From: UBA5078 sp040384465
GTDB taxonomy: Bacteria; Pseudomonadota; Gammaproteobacteria; Pseudomonadales; Pseudohongiellaceae
Length of the DNA stretch: 64,000 nucleotides
Direction of reading: 5' to 3'
NCBI GenBank assembly: GCA_040384465.1
Contig: JAZKJF010000015.1
Location: 73,487 to 137,486, forward strand
Shown: in pieces, positions 25,934 to 34,601 of the stretch
How positions within the stretch are numbered: position 1 is the first letter of the stretch
Layout: each line of letters starts with the position of its first letter
The notes under the pieces: model-generated
The model's database searches: none
The model's input: only the letters and a program-made list of their open reading frames with translations
Told to the model about the DNA's origin: nothing
Made by a program: the position numbers and the translations under genes

Positions 25934-27935
25934 GCGAATTACCCCTCTGCATCTCAAGCCCTCGCATCTCAAGATAATGCATAGGCCCACCCCGGAAGGG
26001 GGCGAACCCGGTGCCGAACACCATGCCGGCATCCAGCAGGTCAGCGTCGGCGACGATGTTGTCTGCCAATGCAGCGACACACTCGCTGGTGTAGGCATTG
26101 ATCAGTCTGGCGGAGATACTCAGCAGATCCAGACCGATCTGCTGATCAGGATTCTTGACGGCTTTGTCTTTCTCCCAGCGATAGAAGCCCTGACCGGACT
26201 TGCGCCCCAGCCGACCTTGATCCACCAGCGCACGAATCTGTGCGATAGCCTTTTCAGTCAGCGCCTGACGATCACTTGGAGTATCGCGCGCCCCCAGTGT
26301 GTTCATGACCATCATGCACACGTCCAGACCGACAGTGTCGGCCAGCTCGACCGGCCCCATGGGCATGCCGAACTCCTCGGCGGCAGCGTCGATTGCCTCC
26401 ACGGGAACGCCTTCCTGATGATTAATCAACGCCTCCAGCATGTAAGGCGCGAGGATGCGATTCACGAGAAACCCGGGGCTGCTCTTCACCGGCAGTGGGT
26501 AGCGGTTGATCTGTCCGCAGAATGCAGCGCCTTTTCTCAGCATCTCCTCATCGCTCTGTGCTCCTCTTACCACTTCCACCAGAGGCATCTTTGCCACCGG
26601 GTTGAAGAAATGCAGCCCTATCAGCCGTTCTGGCTGCTGCAGCGCTGTGGCGAGTGCTTCGAGTGGAATGGACGACGTGTTGGTGGCCAGCACGGCGCCT
26701 GCCTTGAGGCGCGGTTCGAGGCTGCGCAGCAGCGCCTGCTTGGCATCGAGCCGTTCCACGATGACTTCGATCACCACGTCCGCTTGGGGTACCAGGTCGC
26801 CATTCACGTCCGGGCGCAATCGGTCCATCGCGGCTTTGACGGCGGCTGGATCGAGCCGTTTCTTGCGGAACAGCGTCTCGGCGCGTTTGAGCGCCGGTTC
26901 GATAAACTTCATTTCACGGTCCTGCAGGCTGACCTCCAGGCCCTGCAGTACACACCAGGCGGCGATGTCTCCGCCCATCACTCCGGCGCCCACGACATGC
27001 ACCCGGCGGGCGCGAAACTCGCTTTGTCTGCCTTCCTTCTTGAGGCGCTCCATCAGCCCGAAGACATGCCGCAGCCCGGCGGCTTGCGGGCTGACCATCA
27101 GTTGTCCGACGGCCTCCGCTTCCGCTTTCAGCATGGCTGCGCGATTACCACCATGCAGTTCCCAGGTGTCGATCAAACGATAGGGCGCTGGGTAGTGAGC
27201 CTCGCGCGCTCGCAGTGCGGTCTGTTTGCGCATCTGCCGAGCCAGCAGTCGACGCGCGGGCGTGAGGTTGCTGAGCCTGCCGAGCAGGCTCGGCCCCCGA
27301 CTGCGCCGTTTCGCGAGGATAGCTCGTCGGGCGGCCCAGTACAGCTCCTCGTGTCGCCCAATGACCTCATCTACCAGACCCAGTGTCTTGGCTTGACGAG
27401 CACTGACCTGACGGGCGGAAAGCATCAGTTCCATGGCTTTCAGACCGCCGATCTGACTCACGGAGCGTGCCGAACCTCCAAAGCCCGGGAAGATACCGAG
27501 TTGAATTTCGGGAAAGCCGATCTTTGTCGAAGGGACATCGCGGGCGATCCGATAGTGGCAACTGAGCGCGAGTTCCAAGCCTCCTCCCAGACAATAGCCA
27601 TCGAAGGCTGCGACGGTGGGGCAGTGCAACCGTTCAAGTCGGGAGAACATGTCATGCACCTTGGAAATCGCCTGGGTGACCTCGCCTGCGTCCGTAAAAT
27701 TGCCGAATTCGCGGACATCGGCGCCCAGAATAAAACCGGTGGATTTCCCCGAGAGAATGGCGACGCCGCGTGGCAGATGTTGTGTGGCGTAGGCGATCAG
27801 TGTGTCGAATTCCAGCAACACCGCGCTGGAGAGCGAGTTGACCGATTCCCCTTGCCGGTCGAGGAACAGCCAGAGGATATCGTCGCTGTCGCGCTTGCTG
27901 CGCCAGTGCTGGCAGGTCGGGATAGTTGCGCTCAT
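25926..27935 (-). CDS. fadJ: Fatty-acid oxidation multifunctional enzyme, FadJ type
   Basis: The alpha-subunit combines enoyl-CoA hydratase/isomerase (residues about 1-190) with 3-hydroxyacyl-CoA dehydrogenase. The hydratase domain has the oxyanion/active-site segments FILGADVREF, DGYCLGGGLELAL and EIQLGIFPGFGG. The Rossmann domain begins at VHVVGAGVMGGDIAAW, with NTSSIPLEAL and HFFNPVAKMPLVEVV following, and a 3HCDH C-terminal domain ends the protein. I chose the ATG at 27935 (MSATIP, AAGAG upstream, 669 residues); an ATG six codons earlier at 27953 has no visible SD. Known relatives oxidise medium/long acyl-CoAs. Confidence 0.9.
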   Translation of the reverse strand: MSATIPTCQHWRSKRDSDDILWLFLDRQGESVNSLSSAVLLEFDTLIAYATQHLPRGVAILSGKSTGFILGADVREFGNFTDAGEVTQAISKVHDMFSRLERLHCPTVAAFDGYCLGGGLELALSCHYRIARDVPSTKIGFPEIQLGIFPGFGGSARSVSQIGGLKAMELMLSARQVSARQAKTLGLVDEVIGRHEELYWAARRAILAKRRSRGPSLLGRLSNLTPARRLLARQMRKQTALRAREAHYPAPYRLIDTWELHGGNRAAMLKAEAEAVGQLMVSPQAAGLRHVFGLMERLKKEGRQSEFRARRVHVVGAGVMGGDIAAWCVLQGLEVSLQDREMKFIEPALKRAETLFRKKRLDPAAVKAAMDRLRPDVNGDLVPQADVVIEVIVERLDAKQALLRSLEPRLKAGAVLATNTSSIPLEALATALQQPERLIGLHFFNPVAKMPLVEVVRGAQSDEEMLRKGAAFCGQINRYPLPVKSSPGFLVNRILAPYMLEALINHQEGVPVEAIDAAAEEFGMPMGPVELADTVGLDVCMMVMNTLGARDTPSDRQALTEKAIAQIRALVDQGRLGRKSGQGFYRWEKDKAVKNPDQQIGLDLLSISARLINAYTSECVAALADNIVADADLLDAGMVFGTGFAPFRGGPMHYLEMRGLEMQRGNSHD

Positions 27936-28081
27936 CGTCTGCTCTTTTGTCATGAGTGGCCGGGCTATATGAGGCGGATTCAAGCACCTTTCCAGCATCG
28001 AAACAACCGCCCCTGAGGGCGTGTGCGCGTGGTGGAAAATGCCGGGCAGAGACCAATTGTGTCCACTCTGCCAGAATCGCC

Positions 28082-28094
28082 TCACAATTTGTGA
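28082..28094. promoter_or_regulatory. Candidate operator palindrome TCACAA-T-TTGTGA
   Basis: A perfect 6-1-6 inverted repeat sits in the 296-base region between the divergent fadJ gene and the TonB-dependent receptor gene at 28232. The half-site resembles those of several dimeric regulators, but I cannot name one. Which promoter it controls is unclear. Confidence 0.4.
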
Positions 28095-28231
28095 CGGCAT
28101 TGTGTGGAAGGTCTGCGCTACACTTGCCGCTCCTGAGGGCCGTTGTCCCACATACCCTCAGTCATCAAGCCGCCACCAGAATCGGTATCAGCAGTATCCA
28201 GGGATCATTCTATTCAAAGGAGCGCACACCG

Positions 28232-30391
28232 TTGCAATCTGGAACAACGCATAAATATTTAGTTCGAGCCATCCGTCTTGCCATCACACTGCCGACTGTT
28301 TTGTTCATCGGACAAGCGTTCGCTCAGTCCGCTGCAGAAGTGACTGAAACCAATGACTCTACTGTCCGCTATGAAGCCGATTACTTCGCCCAGTACTCCC
28401 CCGTCTCTGTCAACGATATGCTCAATCGCATCCCCGGCATCGGCCTCGCGCTGAATAGTTCAGGGGGAGGCAATAGCCGTGGTCTTGGCGCAGGCGATCA
28501 GATTCTGATTGATGGCAAACGCGTGGCAGGAAAAGAGAATGAGAGCAGCAGTCAGCTCTCGCGGATTTCCGCCAACCAAGTGTCCTATATTGAAATCATA
28601 CGTGGCACCTCGAATGATCTCGATGTGCGCAGCGCCGGCCCGGTAGTCAACATTGTGCTGCTGGAAGCAGAATCGCGCTCCAGTCTGACTGCCGAGGTGA
28701 ATGCGGATCTGTATCACGATGACACGTTGAAACCCGGAGGCTCGTTGTCCTACGGTGCGCAAAGTGGTGCACTGGATTACCGCTTCAGCGTAGAGTCCGA
28801 ACCGGCTTACGAAAATCGTTATCGCAAAGACTTTGCGATCAATGGCGATTTTTCGCCGAACGATTACGTGGATCAAGTCGATATCCGTGAAGAGACCACG
28901 ACAGAAGTCAGCGCCAGCATGGGCTACCAGTTGGGCGAATTTGACACCGTACGCCTGAATGCATCATTGCGAGAGTCAGATCCGCCCAGCGAAGTTGAGC
29001 GCAGCATCACTGACTTCAACAGCACTCCGTTTTTGGTCAGCCTGGAGCGTGAAGACATTGCCGCCGAACGCCATAGCTGGGAAATGGGCGGTGATTACGA
29101 ACACGAATTCCAGAACGGTGGTCGATATAAATTTCTGTTCATCGTCAACGACGGTATCAACGACAGTACGCGTGAGCGCTATGTCGTCACGGGCGCCAAT
29201 GCGACCAAGAATCTCTACATCGACTCTGCTCGCCGTGATCGTGAACGCATTGCTCGTACCTCCTACAGTTGGAGCTTGAGTGACACGCAGGGGTTGGAGC
29301 TGGGTATAGAGCGTGCGCAGACAATTCTCGATTCCAACCTGCGCTACGCGGTGTTGAGCAGCACGGGAGTGCGTTCCGCCGCGCATGGTGGGCTGACGCC
29401 GGTGGCATTGCCGAACTCCGATTCCACTGTCGAAGAGCTTCGCTACGAAGGGTTTGCTATGCACAACTGGCAGATCAATGAACGGATGACTCTGGAGAGT
29501 TCATTGATTCTTGAACAATCCGAAATTGCGCAAAGTGGCGTAGGAGTGGACAAGAGCCGGGACTTCGATTTTCTGCGGCCGCGCGTGGATTATCGTTTCG
29601 ACGTAACATCGTCGTTCCAGTTGCGTGCCTCCGTGGAGAAATATGTCTCCCAGCTGAGTTTCAGCGATTTCGTGGCGCGCACCGACAACATGGATGACGA
29701 ACAGGATGCGGATGCAGGCAACCCCGATCTGCTGCAGGAGCAATCCTGGCGCTATGAGTTCAATCTGGAGTATCGCCTCCCAGAGGACGGTGGAGTGCTG
29801 AATACACGCTTCTTCTATCATGACATTCAGGATGCTATCGACCGTGTGGACATCTCCAGCAGCCCGACCAATCTGGTCTCCGCTCCGGGCAACATCGGTG
29901 ACGCTTGGCGCTACGGCATTGATATTGATGCGAGTGTACGCTTTGGTTTTGTCGGTCTGCCCGATGCGATGTTGACAGCGGGGTTGCAGGTGCAGGACAC
30001 CGAGGTGACCGATCCTTTTCTGCAAGAGGAGCGTCGGCTGGCGATGGGAGGCAGAGGCTTTTACAGCATTGGCTTCCGACACGATATCGGTTCGCAGAGT
30101 CTGAGCTATGGCTTTACCTACAACTCGCCGATCTCGGGTAATAACAAACGTTACGACATTGACGACATTGTGTCGTTTGCTCCTAACAACAATGCAACGG
30201 TCTTTGTGGAGAAGCATGCGTTCGGAGGAACAACGTTCCGGCTGGAGTCAATGAACTTCCTCGACAGTGAGCGCTGCAATGTGCGCACGCGTTTCGATGG
30301 AAGAACCTCAGGAGGCGTGCTGGAAGAGATCGAGAATTCCTGCAGTGGCAATGGTCGCAAGATCTCCTTGAAAATCCGCAGAACGTTCTGA
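28232..30391 (+). CDS. TonB-dependent outer-membrane receptor (paralogue 1)
   Basis: This is a 719-residue TonB-dependent transporter. TTG at 28232 with AAAGGAG at 28216-28222 is the best start; it gives a signal peptide ending GQAFAQ, and no ATG lies nearby. The plug domain contains NDMLNRIPGIG, RGLGAGDQILIDGKR and QVSYIEIIRGTS. A long beta-barrel follows, ending in Phe (KIRRTF), the usual outer-membrane insertion signal. It shares plug and barrel motifs throughout with the receptor at 34602, so the two are paralogues. The substrate is unknown. It converges with the histidine kinase gene at 30433. Confidence 0.88.
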   Translation: MQSGTTHKYLVRAIRLAITLPTVLFIGQAFAQSAAEVTETNDSTVRYEADYFAQYSPVSVNDMLNRIPGIGLALNSSGGGNSRGLGAGDQILIDGKRVAGKENESSSQLSRISANQVSYIEIIRGTSNDLDVRSAGPVVNIVLLEAESRSSLTAEVNADLYHDDTLKPGGSLSYGAQSGALDYRFSVESEPAYENRYRKDFAINGDFSPNDYVDQVDIREETTTEVSASMGYQLGEFDTVRLNASLRESDPPSEVERSITDFNSTPFLVSLEREDIAAERHSWEMGGDYEHEFQNGGRYKFLFIVNDGINDSTRERYVVTGANATKNLYIDSARRDRERIARTSYSWSLSDTQGLELGIERAQTILDSNLRYAVLSSTGVRSAAHGGLTPVALPNSDSTVEELRYEGFAMHNWQINERMTLESSLILEQSEIAQSGVGVDKSRDFDFLRPRVDYRFDVTSSFQLRASVEKYVSQLSFSDFVARTDNMDDEQDADAGNPDLLQEQSWRYEFNLEYRLPEDGGVLNTRFFYHDIQDAIDRVDISSSPTNLVSAPGNIGDAWRYGIDIDASVRFGFVGLPDAMLTAGLQVQDTEVTDPFLQEERRLAMGGRGFYSIGFRHDIGSQSLSYGFTYNSPISGNNKRYDIDDIVSFAPNNNATVFVEKHAFGGTTFRLESMNFLDSERCNVRTRFDGRTSGGVLEEIENSCSGNGRKISLKIRRTF

Positions 30392-30432
30392 TCCCTGTGG
30401 GAGCCTGCCTGCAGGTGATCGATGCCATCCGC

Positions 30433-32358
30433 TCAGGTGGGTTGCTCGTTCACTGCAGGCGTCCAGCCCGCAGGCACTACGATGGAAATCGTGGTGCCTG
30501 CGCCGGGTTCTGAGTGCCAGCTTACACTGGCATCAATCTCCTTGGCGCGGCTGATGATGTTGTTGATGCCGTTGCCCAGCGGTCCATACCTGTCAAAGCC
30601 ACGTCCGTCATCGTGAATGATGAATTCAATACCGGCGCCGTCCAATTCTGCCTGCACCTGTACATGCTGCGCCTCCGCATGACGGATGATGTTGCTGACG
30701 ATTTCCTTCAGTATGCGGTTCAGGTTGAAAGCCACTGCCGAGGGGACGATGACAGCGGGGGCAGCAGCACTCTGGGTCCACACGACGTCGTGTCCGGAGC
30801 CGCGCAGGCGCAGCTCCGTTTCTTCACGAATATCGTTGAGAAAAGAGCCGAGTTGCTGATCGGGATTATTCGCCTTGGATACCGCCTGGCGCAGACTCTC
30901 CAGCGCCGAGCGCGCCATGTCCCCCAGCTTGCTGCCACGGTCTGCATGCATGATCGAGAGCAATTTGGAGCCCACATCATCGTGAAGGTCACGGTAAATT
31001 TTCAAGCGCTCCTGCTCGGCAGCCTGTTGAATCTCCAGCACTCGCCGCTCTGCAAATCCTTTCTCAATCACCTGGCGGCTGAGTTCGACTTTGTACTCCA
31101 GCTCCCTGTTCAGATTTTCAGCCGTCTCCAGCGCTGACGTGAAGCGGCTCAACAACGAGCCAACGAAGATCATGAACAGCAGCGGAATGCCAAAGTGTGC
31201 GTAAAAGATGGAGCCTTCCCAGCGCGCAATGGGGGCGAAGAACATCAGGAAAATATTGTGCATGAACAGGGTGATTTGAATCGCCATAGCCCCCGTGATG
31301 ATGATTGCCTGACGCTTGCGATAGTGCAGCGCCTGCGCTGCTACGCGCCACACAATGGCGCCCAGCGCGATGGTCCCGACCAGATGGAAACAGTAGGCCA
31401 CCATGAAAAAGTATTCTGGACTCACCAGGAAATGAGAGAGAGCGGCGAGCACTGTCCAGCCCAGCAGCAGCTGTTCGCGGCGCCGTCGCTGTGCTCCATC
31501 GATGAGGCGCCCGATGAAACCGTACATGCAGAAGATGGCACCGTCGATGCCCACATGCACCAGGGGCAGCCAGTAGTCATAGGGAATCGGGTTGTGGTAG
31601 ATGATCATGTGCAGCGTCACGATGCTCCAGCACAGGCACATGCCGCTGAACCATAGATAGACGGTATCGTTGCGCCGCACACCCCAGAGAAAGAAGCTGA
31701 CCAGCGTCAGACCAATCCCGAATGCCAGCAGCACTTCGTTGATTTCCACCTGACGAAACATGCGCTCTGACCACAGCTGCTGCAGGCTGCTGGTTTCACC
31801 AAACAGCATGGGCGCGAAGTTGCCGCCCCAGGCGCTGCGGTAGAGTCTTACCAGCACTTCGTTCTGACCCGGGCGCCAGCTCGGCTCCTGAATTTCAACC
31901 AGCAAGGGGTGGTTCCACGACATGGTGTCGCGGTTCTCCCTATAGCTGCTGCCGCCGATCTCACTGCCATTGAAGAACACTGTCAGCGCCAGGTTATAGC
32001 GCCAGAAGTACAGGCTGTGACGTCCTTCCTGCACGGGTTTTTCCAGAACAAAACGAAACCACACATATGGCGACTCTGGATCACGGGCAGTCACCGGGGC
32101 CCGCTCTTCGCGGGAATTGAATGGCAGTGTCAGCGGAGCCCAAGCTGCGTTGTCTGGAGGCGGTTCCAGGGAATTCCAATAAAGAAAATCCACCGCGTCG
32201 ATGACTTGCGGTGCCTCTGTGCCACCAGAGGCAGCAAGAGCGGGAGTGGCAGGTTGCCCACATGCCGTCTGCACAAAGAGCAGCATGAGTGCAAGGACCA
32301 GCAAAAGAGATGATCGCCGGAGGCGCGGCGCGTTGACAGAATCGTGACTGCAGATCAT
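30433..32358 (-). CDS. 7TM-DISM sensor histidine kinase
   Basis: An N-terminal signal/anchor is followed by an extracytoplasmic beta-sandwich domain (about 45-195, with WFRFVLEKPV and LTVFFNGSEIG, as in 7TMR-DISMED/carbohydrate-binding-like domains). Seven membrane segments span about 205-420. A coiled linker leads to a NarX/DesK-type kinase core: H-box RDLHDDVGSKL, N-box KEIVSNIIRHAEA, DDGRGFD and GNGINNI. The ligand is unknown; the outer domain suggests a carbohydrate or other small molecule. I chose 32358 (641 residues) because it starts the hydrophobic leader; ATGs at 32403 and 32484 are possible, the last with AGGGGG upstream. It is divergent from its likely partner regulator at 32564. 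Confidence 0.88.
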   Translation of the reverse strand: MICSHDSVNAPRLRRSSLLLVLALMLLFVQTACGQPATPALAASGGTEAPQVIDAVDFLYWNSLEPPPDNAAWAPLTLPFNSREERAPVTARDPESPYVWFRFVLEKPVQEGRHSLYFWRYNLALTVFFNGSEIGGSSYRENRDTMSWNHPLLVEIQEPSWRPGQNEVLVRLYRSAWGGNFAPMLFGETSSLQQLWSERMFRQVEINEVLLAFGIGLTLVSFFLWGVRRNDTVYLWFSGMCLCWSIVTLHMIIYHNPIPYDYWLPLVHVGIDGAIFCMYGFIGRLIDGAQRRRREQLLLGWTVLAALSHFLVSPEYFFMVAYCFHLVGTIALGAIVWRVAAQALHYRKRQAIIITGAMAIQITLFMHNIFLMFFAPIARWEGSIFYAHFGIPLLFMIFVGSLLSRFTSALETAENLNRELEYKVELSRQVIEKGFAERRVLEIQQAAEQERLKIYRDLHDDVGSKLLSIMHADRGSKLGDMARSALESLRQAVSKANNPDQQLGSFLNDIREETELRLRGSGHDVVWTQSAAAPAVIVPSAVAFNLNRILKEIVSNIIRHAEAQHVQVQAELDGAGIEFIIHDDGRGFDRYGPLGNGINNIISRAKEIDASVSWHSEPGAGTTISIVVPAGWTPAVNEQPT

Positions 32359-32563
32359 GCGTAAAGCGGCTCCGATAGTGAGTGCAGGACTGGAACTGAT
32401 CATAGGCAATGCTACCGCAGCAGGCAGTGGCGGGGTAGCACCATGCCTCAGGCGGCAGGCATTTGACCCTGTTTTGCACCGCATAGCGCCCCCTTTTCGG
32501 GGGTATGCAAACGCTCGGGCATTGGACTACAGTGCAGCTCCATCCTGACTCTGGAATCGCACA

Positions 32564-33217
32564 ATGTTGCCACTGGAAAATGGCCAAGCCCTCGTCGTGG
32601 AAGACAATCCCGAAACCCGGGAATGGCTTATTTCCTGTGTGCAAACCGCATTTCCCTCGCTGCGAATACAAAGTGCGGCCAACCTGACCAGTGCGTTGTT
32701 ATTGATAAGCAATGCTGATTTCGATCTCGCGCTGGTGGACCTGGGTCTTCCCGACGGCAGTGGCATGGATTTGATTCGTGCGCTGACCGTGAAGGATGCA
32801 CCTTGTTACATCGTGGTCGCGACAATTTATGATGATGACCGCAACCTGTTCACGGCACTCAAGGCCGGTGCCAAGGGCTATATCCTCAAGGATCAGGACC
32901 GCGATCGCATCGTCAGTTATCTGCAAGGCATCAAGAAGAACCGGCCCGCGCTCTCCGCTGCCTCGTCACAGCGCCTGATCGAACACTTCAACAGCAAGGG
33001 CGATGCGCTGGAGAAATCGAATCTCACTCGCCGCGAGATCGATGTGGTGTGTCTGATCGGCAAAGGCTACAGCGTCGATGAAGCCGCTGGCATGCTCAAT
33101 CTGTCGGCCGATACCATCAAGGGCTACGTCAAGAGCATCTATGCCAAACTGCAAGTGAGTAATCGCTCCGAGGTGACGCTGGAAGCGATTCGGCTGGGCA
33201 TCATCGATTCTGTCTGA
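32564..33217 (+). CDS. NarL/FixJ-type response regulator
   Basis: The 217-residue protein has a receiver domain with ED in VVEDNPE, phospho-acceptor Asp in LALVDLGLPDGSG, Thr in VATIYDD and Lys in YILKDQ, so phosphorylation should work. The LuxR-type helix-turn-helix at the C-terminus begins LTRREIDVVCLIGKGYS and continues with NLSADTIKGYVKSIYAKL. It is divergent from the 7TM-DISM kinase across 205 bases, the normal arrangement for a cognate pair. The flanking TonB-dependent receptors are plausible targets, by position only. Confidence 0.93.
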   Translation: MLPLENGQALVVEDNPETREWLISCVQTAFPSLRIQSAANLTSALLLISNADFDLALVDLGLPDGSGMDLIRALTVKDAPCYIVVATIYDDDRNLFTALKAGAKGYILKDQDRDRIVSYLQGIKKNRPALSAASSQRLIEHFNSKGDALEKSNLTRREIDVVCLIGKGYSVDEAAGMLNLSADTIKGYVKSIYAKLQVSNRSEVTLEAIRLGIIDSV

Positions 33218-33277
33218 CTCTGTTATGATCGTGCTCTCCGTCTTTTTCAGGTCTGCCCTTCTTCAAGAGAGCCACGC

Positions 33278-33826
33278 ATGCCGTCACCGCTCGTCATCTT
33301 CAGAGTCACCTTCGGATTACTGGTGGCCATCACGCTGGCTGCCTGCACCAGCGCGCGCTTGCTGGAACACTGGCCGCAGGAGTTGCCGAGACAGCAGCAT
33401 TTTCTGAACATCTACCTGGACGACACCGCTAACCAGCAGGTGCAGACGGACGTCCAATACCTGACCTGGGTTCTGCGTTTCTACGAAGGGTGGGAGTTGA
33501 TGCCGACTGGCTGGCAGGACATCGAGCAGAACATGTTGTCGAATCTCAGCCCGCAGGACCATGCCTGGGTGACAGACCGCATGGCGGAGCTGGGCAGGCT
33601 CATCTCGGCAGAGTGGGCCAAGGACAACAGTGTGCGGCGAATCGATTCAGCCATGTTGAGTTTGTGGGGGGCGGTGATGCAGGCTGATTTCGCGGCGCAG
33701 GCACGCATCGCGGCACTGACCCGGATTCATGACGATGTGCGTGGTCTGCTGGAAGGCAGCCTGGCTGCACAAACCATCAATGAGCAATACTATTTCGACA
33801 CGCTGGGCGTTTTACTGGAGCCATAA
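33278..33826 (+). CDS. Putative lipoprotein, unknown function
   Basis: The N-terminus MPSPLVIFRVTFGLLVAITLAACTSAR is a lipoprotein signal with lipobox LAAC (Cys at 23). The mature part (about 160 residues) is mainly helical, with many Trp and Asp residues and no recognised domain. A GAGAG lies upstream of the ATG at 33278, 60 bp after the regulator gene on the same strand, so it may be co-transcribed with it. Its last 15 bases overlap the convergent DUF1857 gene. Confidence 0.8.
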   Translation: MPSPLVIFRVTFGLLVAITLAACTSARLLEHWPQELPRQQHFLNIYLDDTANQQVQTDVQYLTWVLRFYEGWELMPTGWQDIEQNMLSNLSPQDHAWVTDRMAELGRLISAEWAKDNSVRRIDSAMLSLWGAVMQADFAAQARIAALTRIHDDVRGLLEGSLAAQTINEQYYFDTLGVLLEP

Positions 33827-34312
33827 CCCCGTGTCGGCGAGCCCGGTCAGAGCGCCGCTCGCTGTCAGCTCACGCAACAGGCGCACCGCGTCGCGGTCAT
33901 TCTGCACATAGGCGGCTTTAAGATAGTCGTCCACGTTCAATCCCCCAGACTCATTGCCCGAATCCCGCCGGTACATGAAGCGCACAAACAAGCGCTCCGG
34001 CGCAGGTTCTTCTATCCGCGTGATGCTCTCGGCAAACAAAGGCTGATCGGTCCCTGCCGTGCTGGTGTGGATTTCCTGTCCGGGCACCAGCAGTACCTCG
34101 TCACGCAGTTCCATTTCACCGAACTGGAGGTAACGCACGAAGCCCGCGCTGGAGATATTTTCCAGTCGGCTGTTGATTGCTGGATTGAAATGGCCGGGAT
34201 ATCTGGCGCGGAACAGCAAGCCGTCCCACAACTGCTGTCTGCTGAGCGGGGGGATGTGGGGCTGATCCGGATCATTGATCTGGATGATGTGTTGGAATTC
34301 GAGCAGTTTCAT
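33812..34312 (-). CDS. DUF1857 / SRPBCC-fold protein
   Basis: The 166-residue product matches the DUF1857 (AtaL-like, START/SRPBCC superfamily) pattern: a start like MKLLEFQHIIQINDP, then PLSRQQLWDGLLFRAR, NPAINSRLENIS and RIEEPAPERLFVRFMY. Members have a hydrophobic-ligand pocket fold, but their function is not established. I use 34312 because the upstream extension of the longer ORF is not conserved in style. It is convergent with, and overlaps by 15 bases, the lipoprotein gene ending at 33826. Confidence 0.82.
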   Translation of the reverse strand: MKLLEFQHIIQINDPDQPHIPPLSRQQLWDGLLFRARYPGHFNPAINSRLENISSAGFVRYLQFGEMELRDEVLLVPGQEIHTSTAGTDQPLFAESITRIEEPAPERLFVRFMYRRDSGNESGGLNVDDYLKAAYVQNDRDAVRLLRELTASGALTGLADTGLWLQ

Positions 34313-34526
34313 GGCGCGCAAGTGTAGTCTGCGCCGCGCGTGCGACACAACTGTGAGGTGCTGCTGAGGGTTGTCAGCGGCAGGGAACAGAATTTCCCGC
34401 GAGAATGAAAGCACCTGTCGATTCCCCGGTCTCTCTCCTTGGAATCCACTCCCAGCATGGGAACCCTCAGCAGACCTGTTCGCCGTTATGGCAGAACTGT
34501 GGCGAAAAGGTCATTTTGTGTTGCAC

Positions 34527-34547
34527 AAATGATAATAAATTGCATTT
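34527..34547 (+). promoter_or_regulatory. Fur-box-like sequence upstream of the second TonB receptor
   Basis: The segment contains AAATGATAAT and ends GCATTT. An alignment by eye to the 19-base E. coli Fur consensus gives about 12 matches, including an uninterrupted AATGATAAT core. It lies 55 bases before the receptor ATG, a typical operator position. Confidence 0.4.
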
Positions 34548-34601
34548 GAGAGGGTTTTTAAATAGCGTACACCCTTATTTTTTAGCACAGGCACCTGAAC
34601 A

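Noticed and set aside
25872..28016. 714-codon + strand ORF opposite fadJ/fadI
   Set aside because: It mirrors the genuine beta-oxidation genes, which carry full catalytic motifs on the other strand; its translation is rich in His/Gln and shows no domain.
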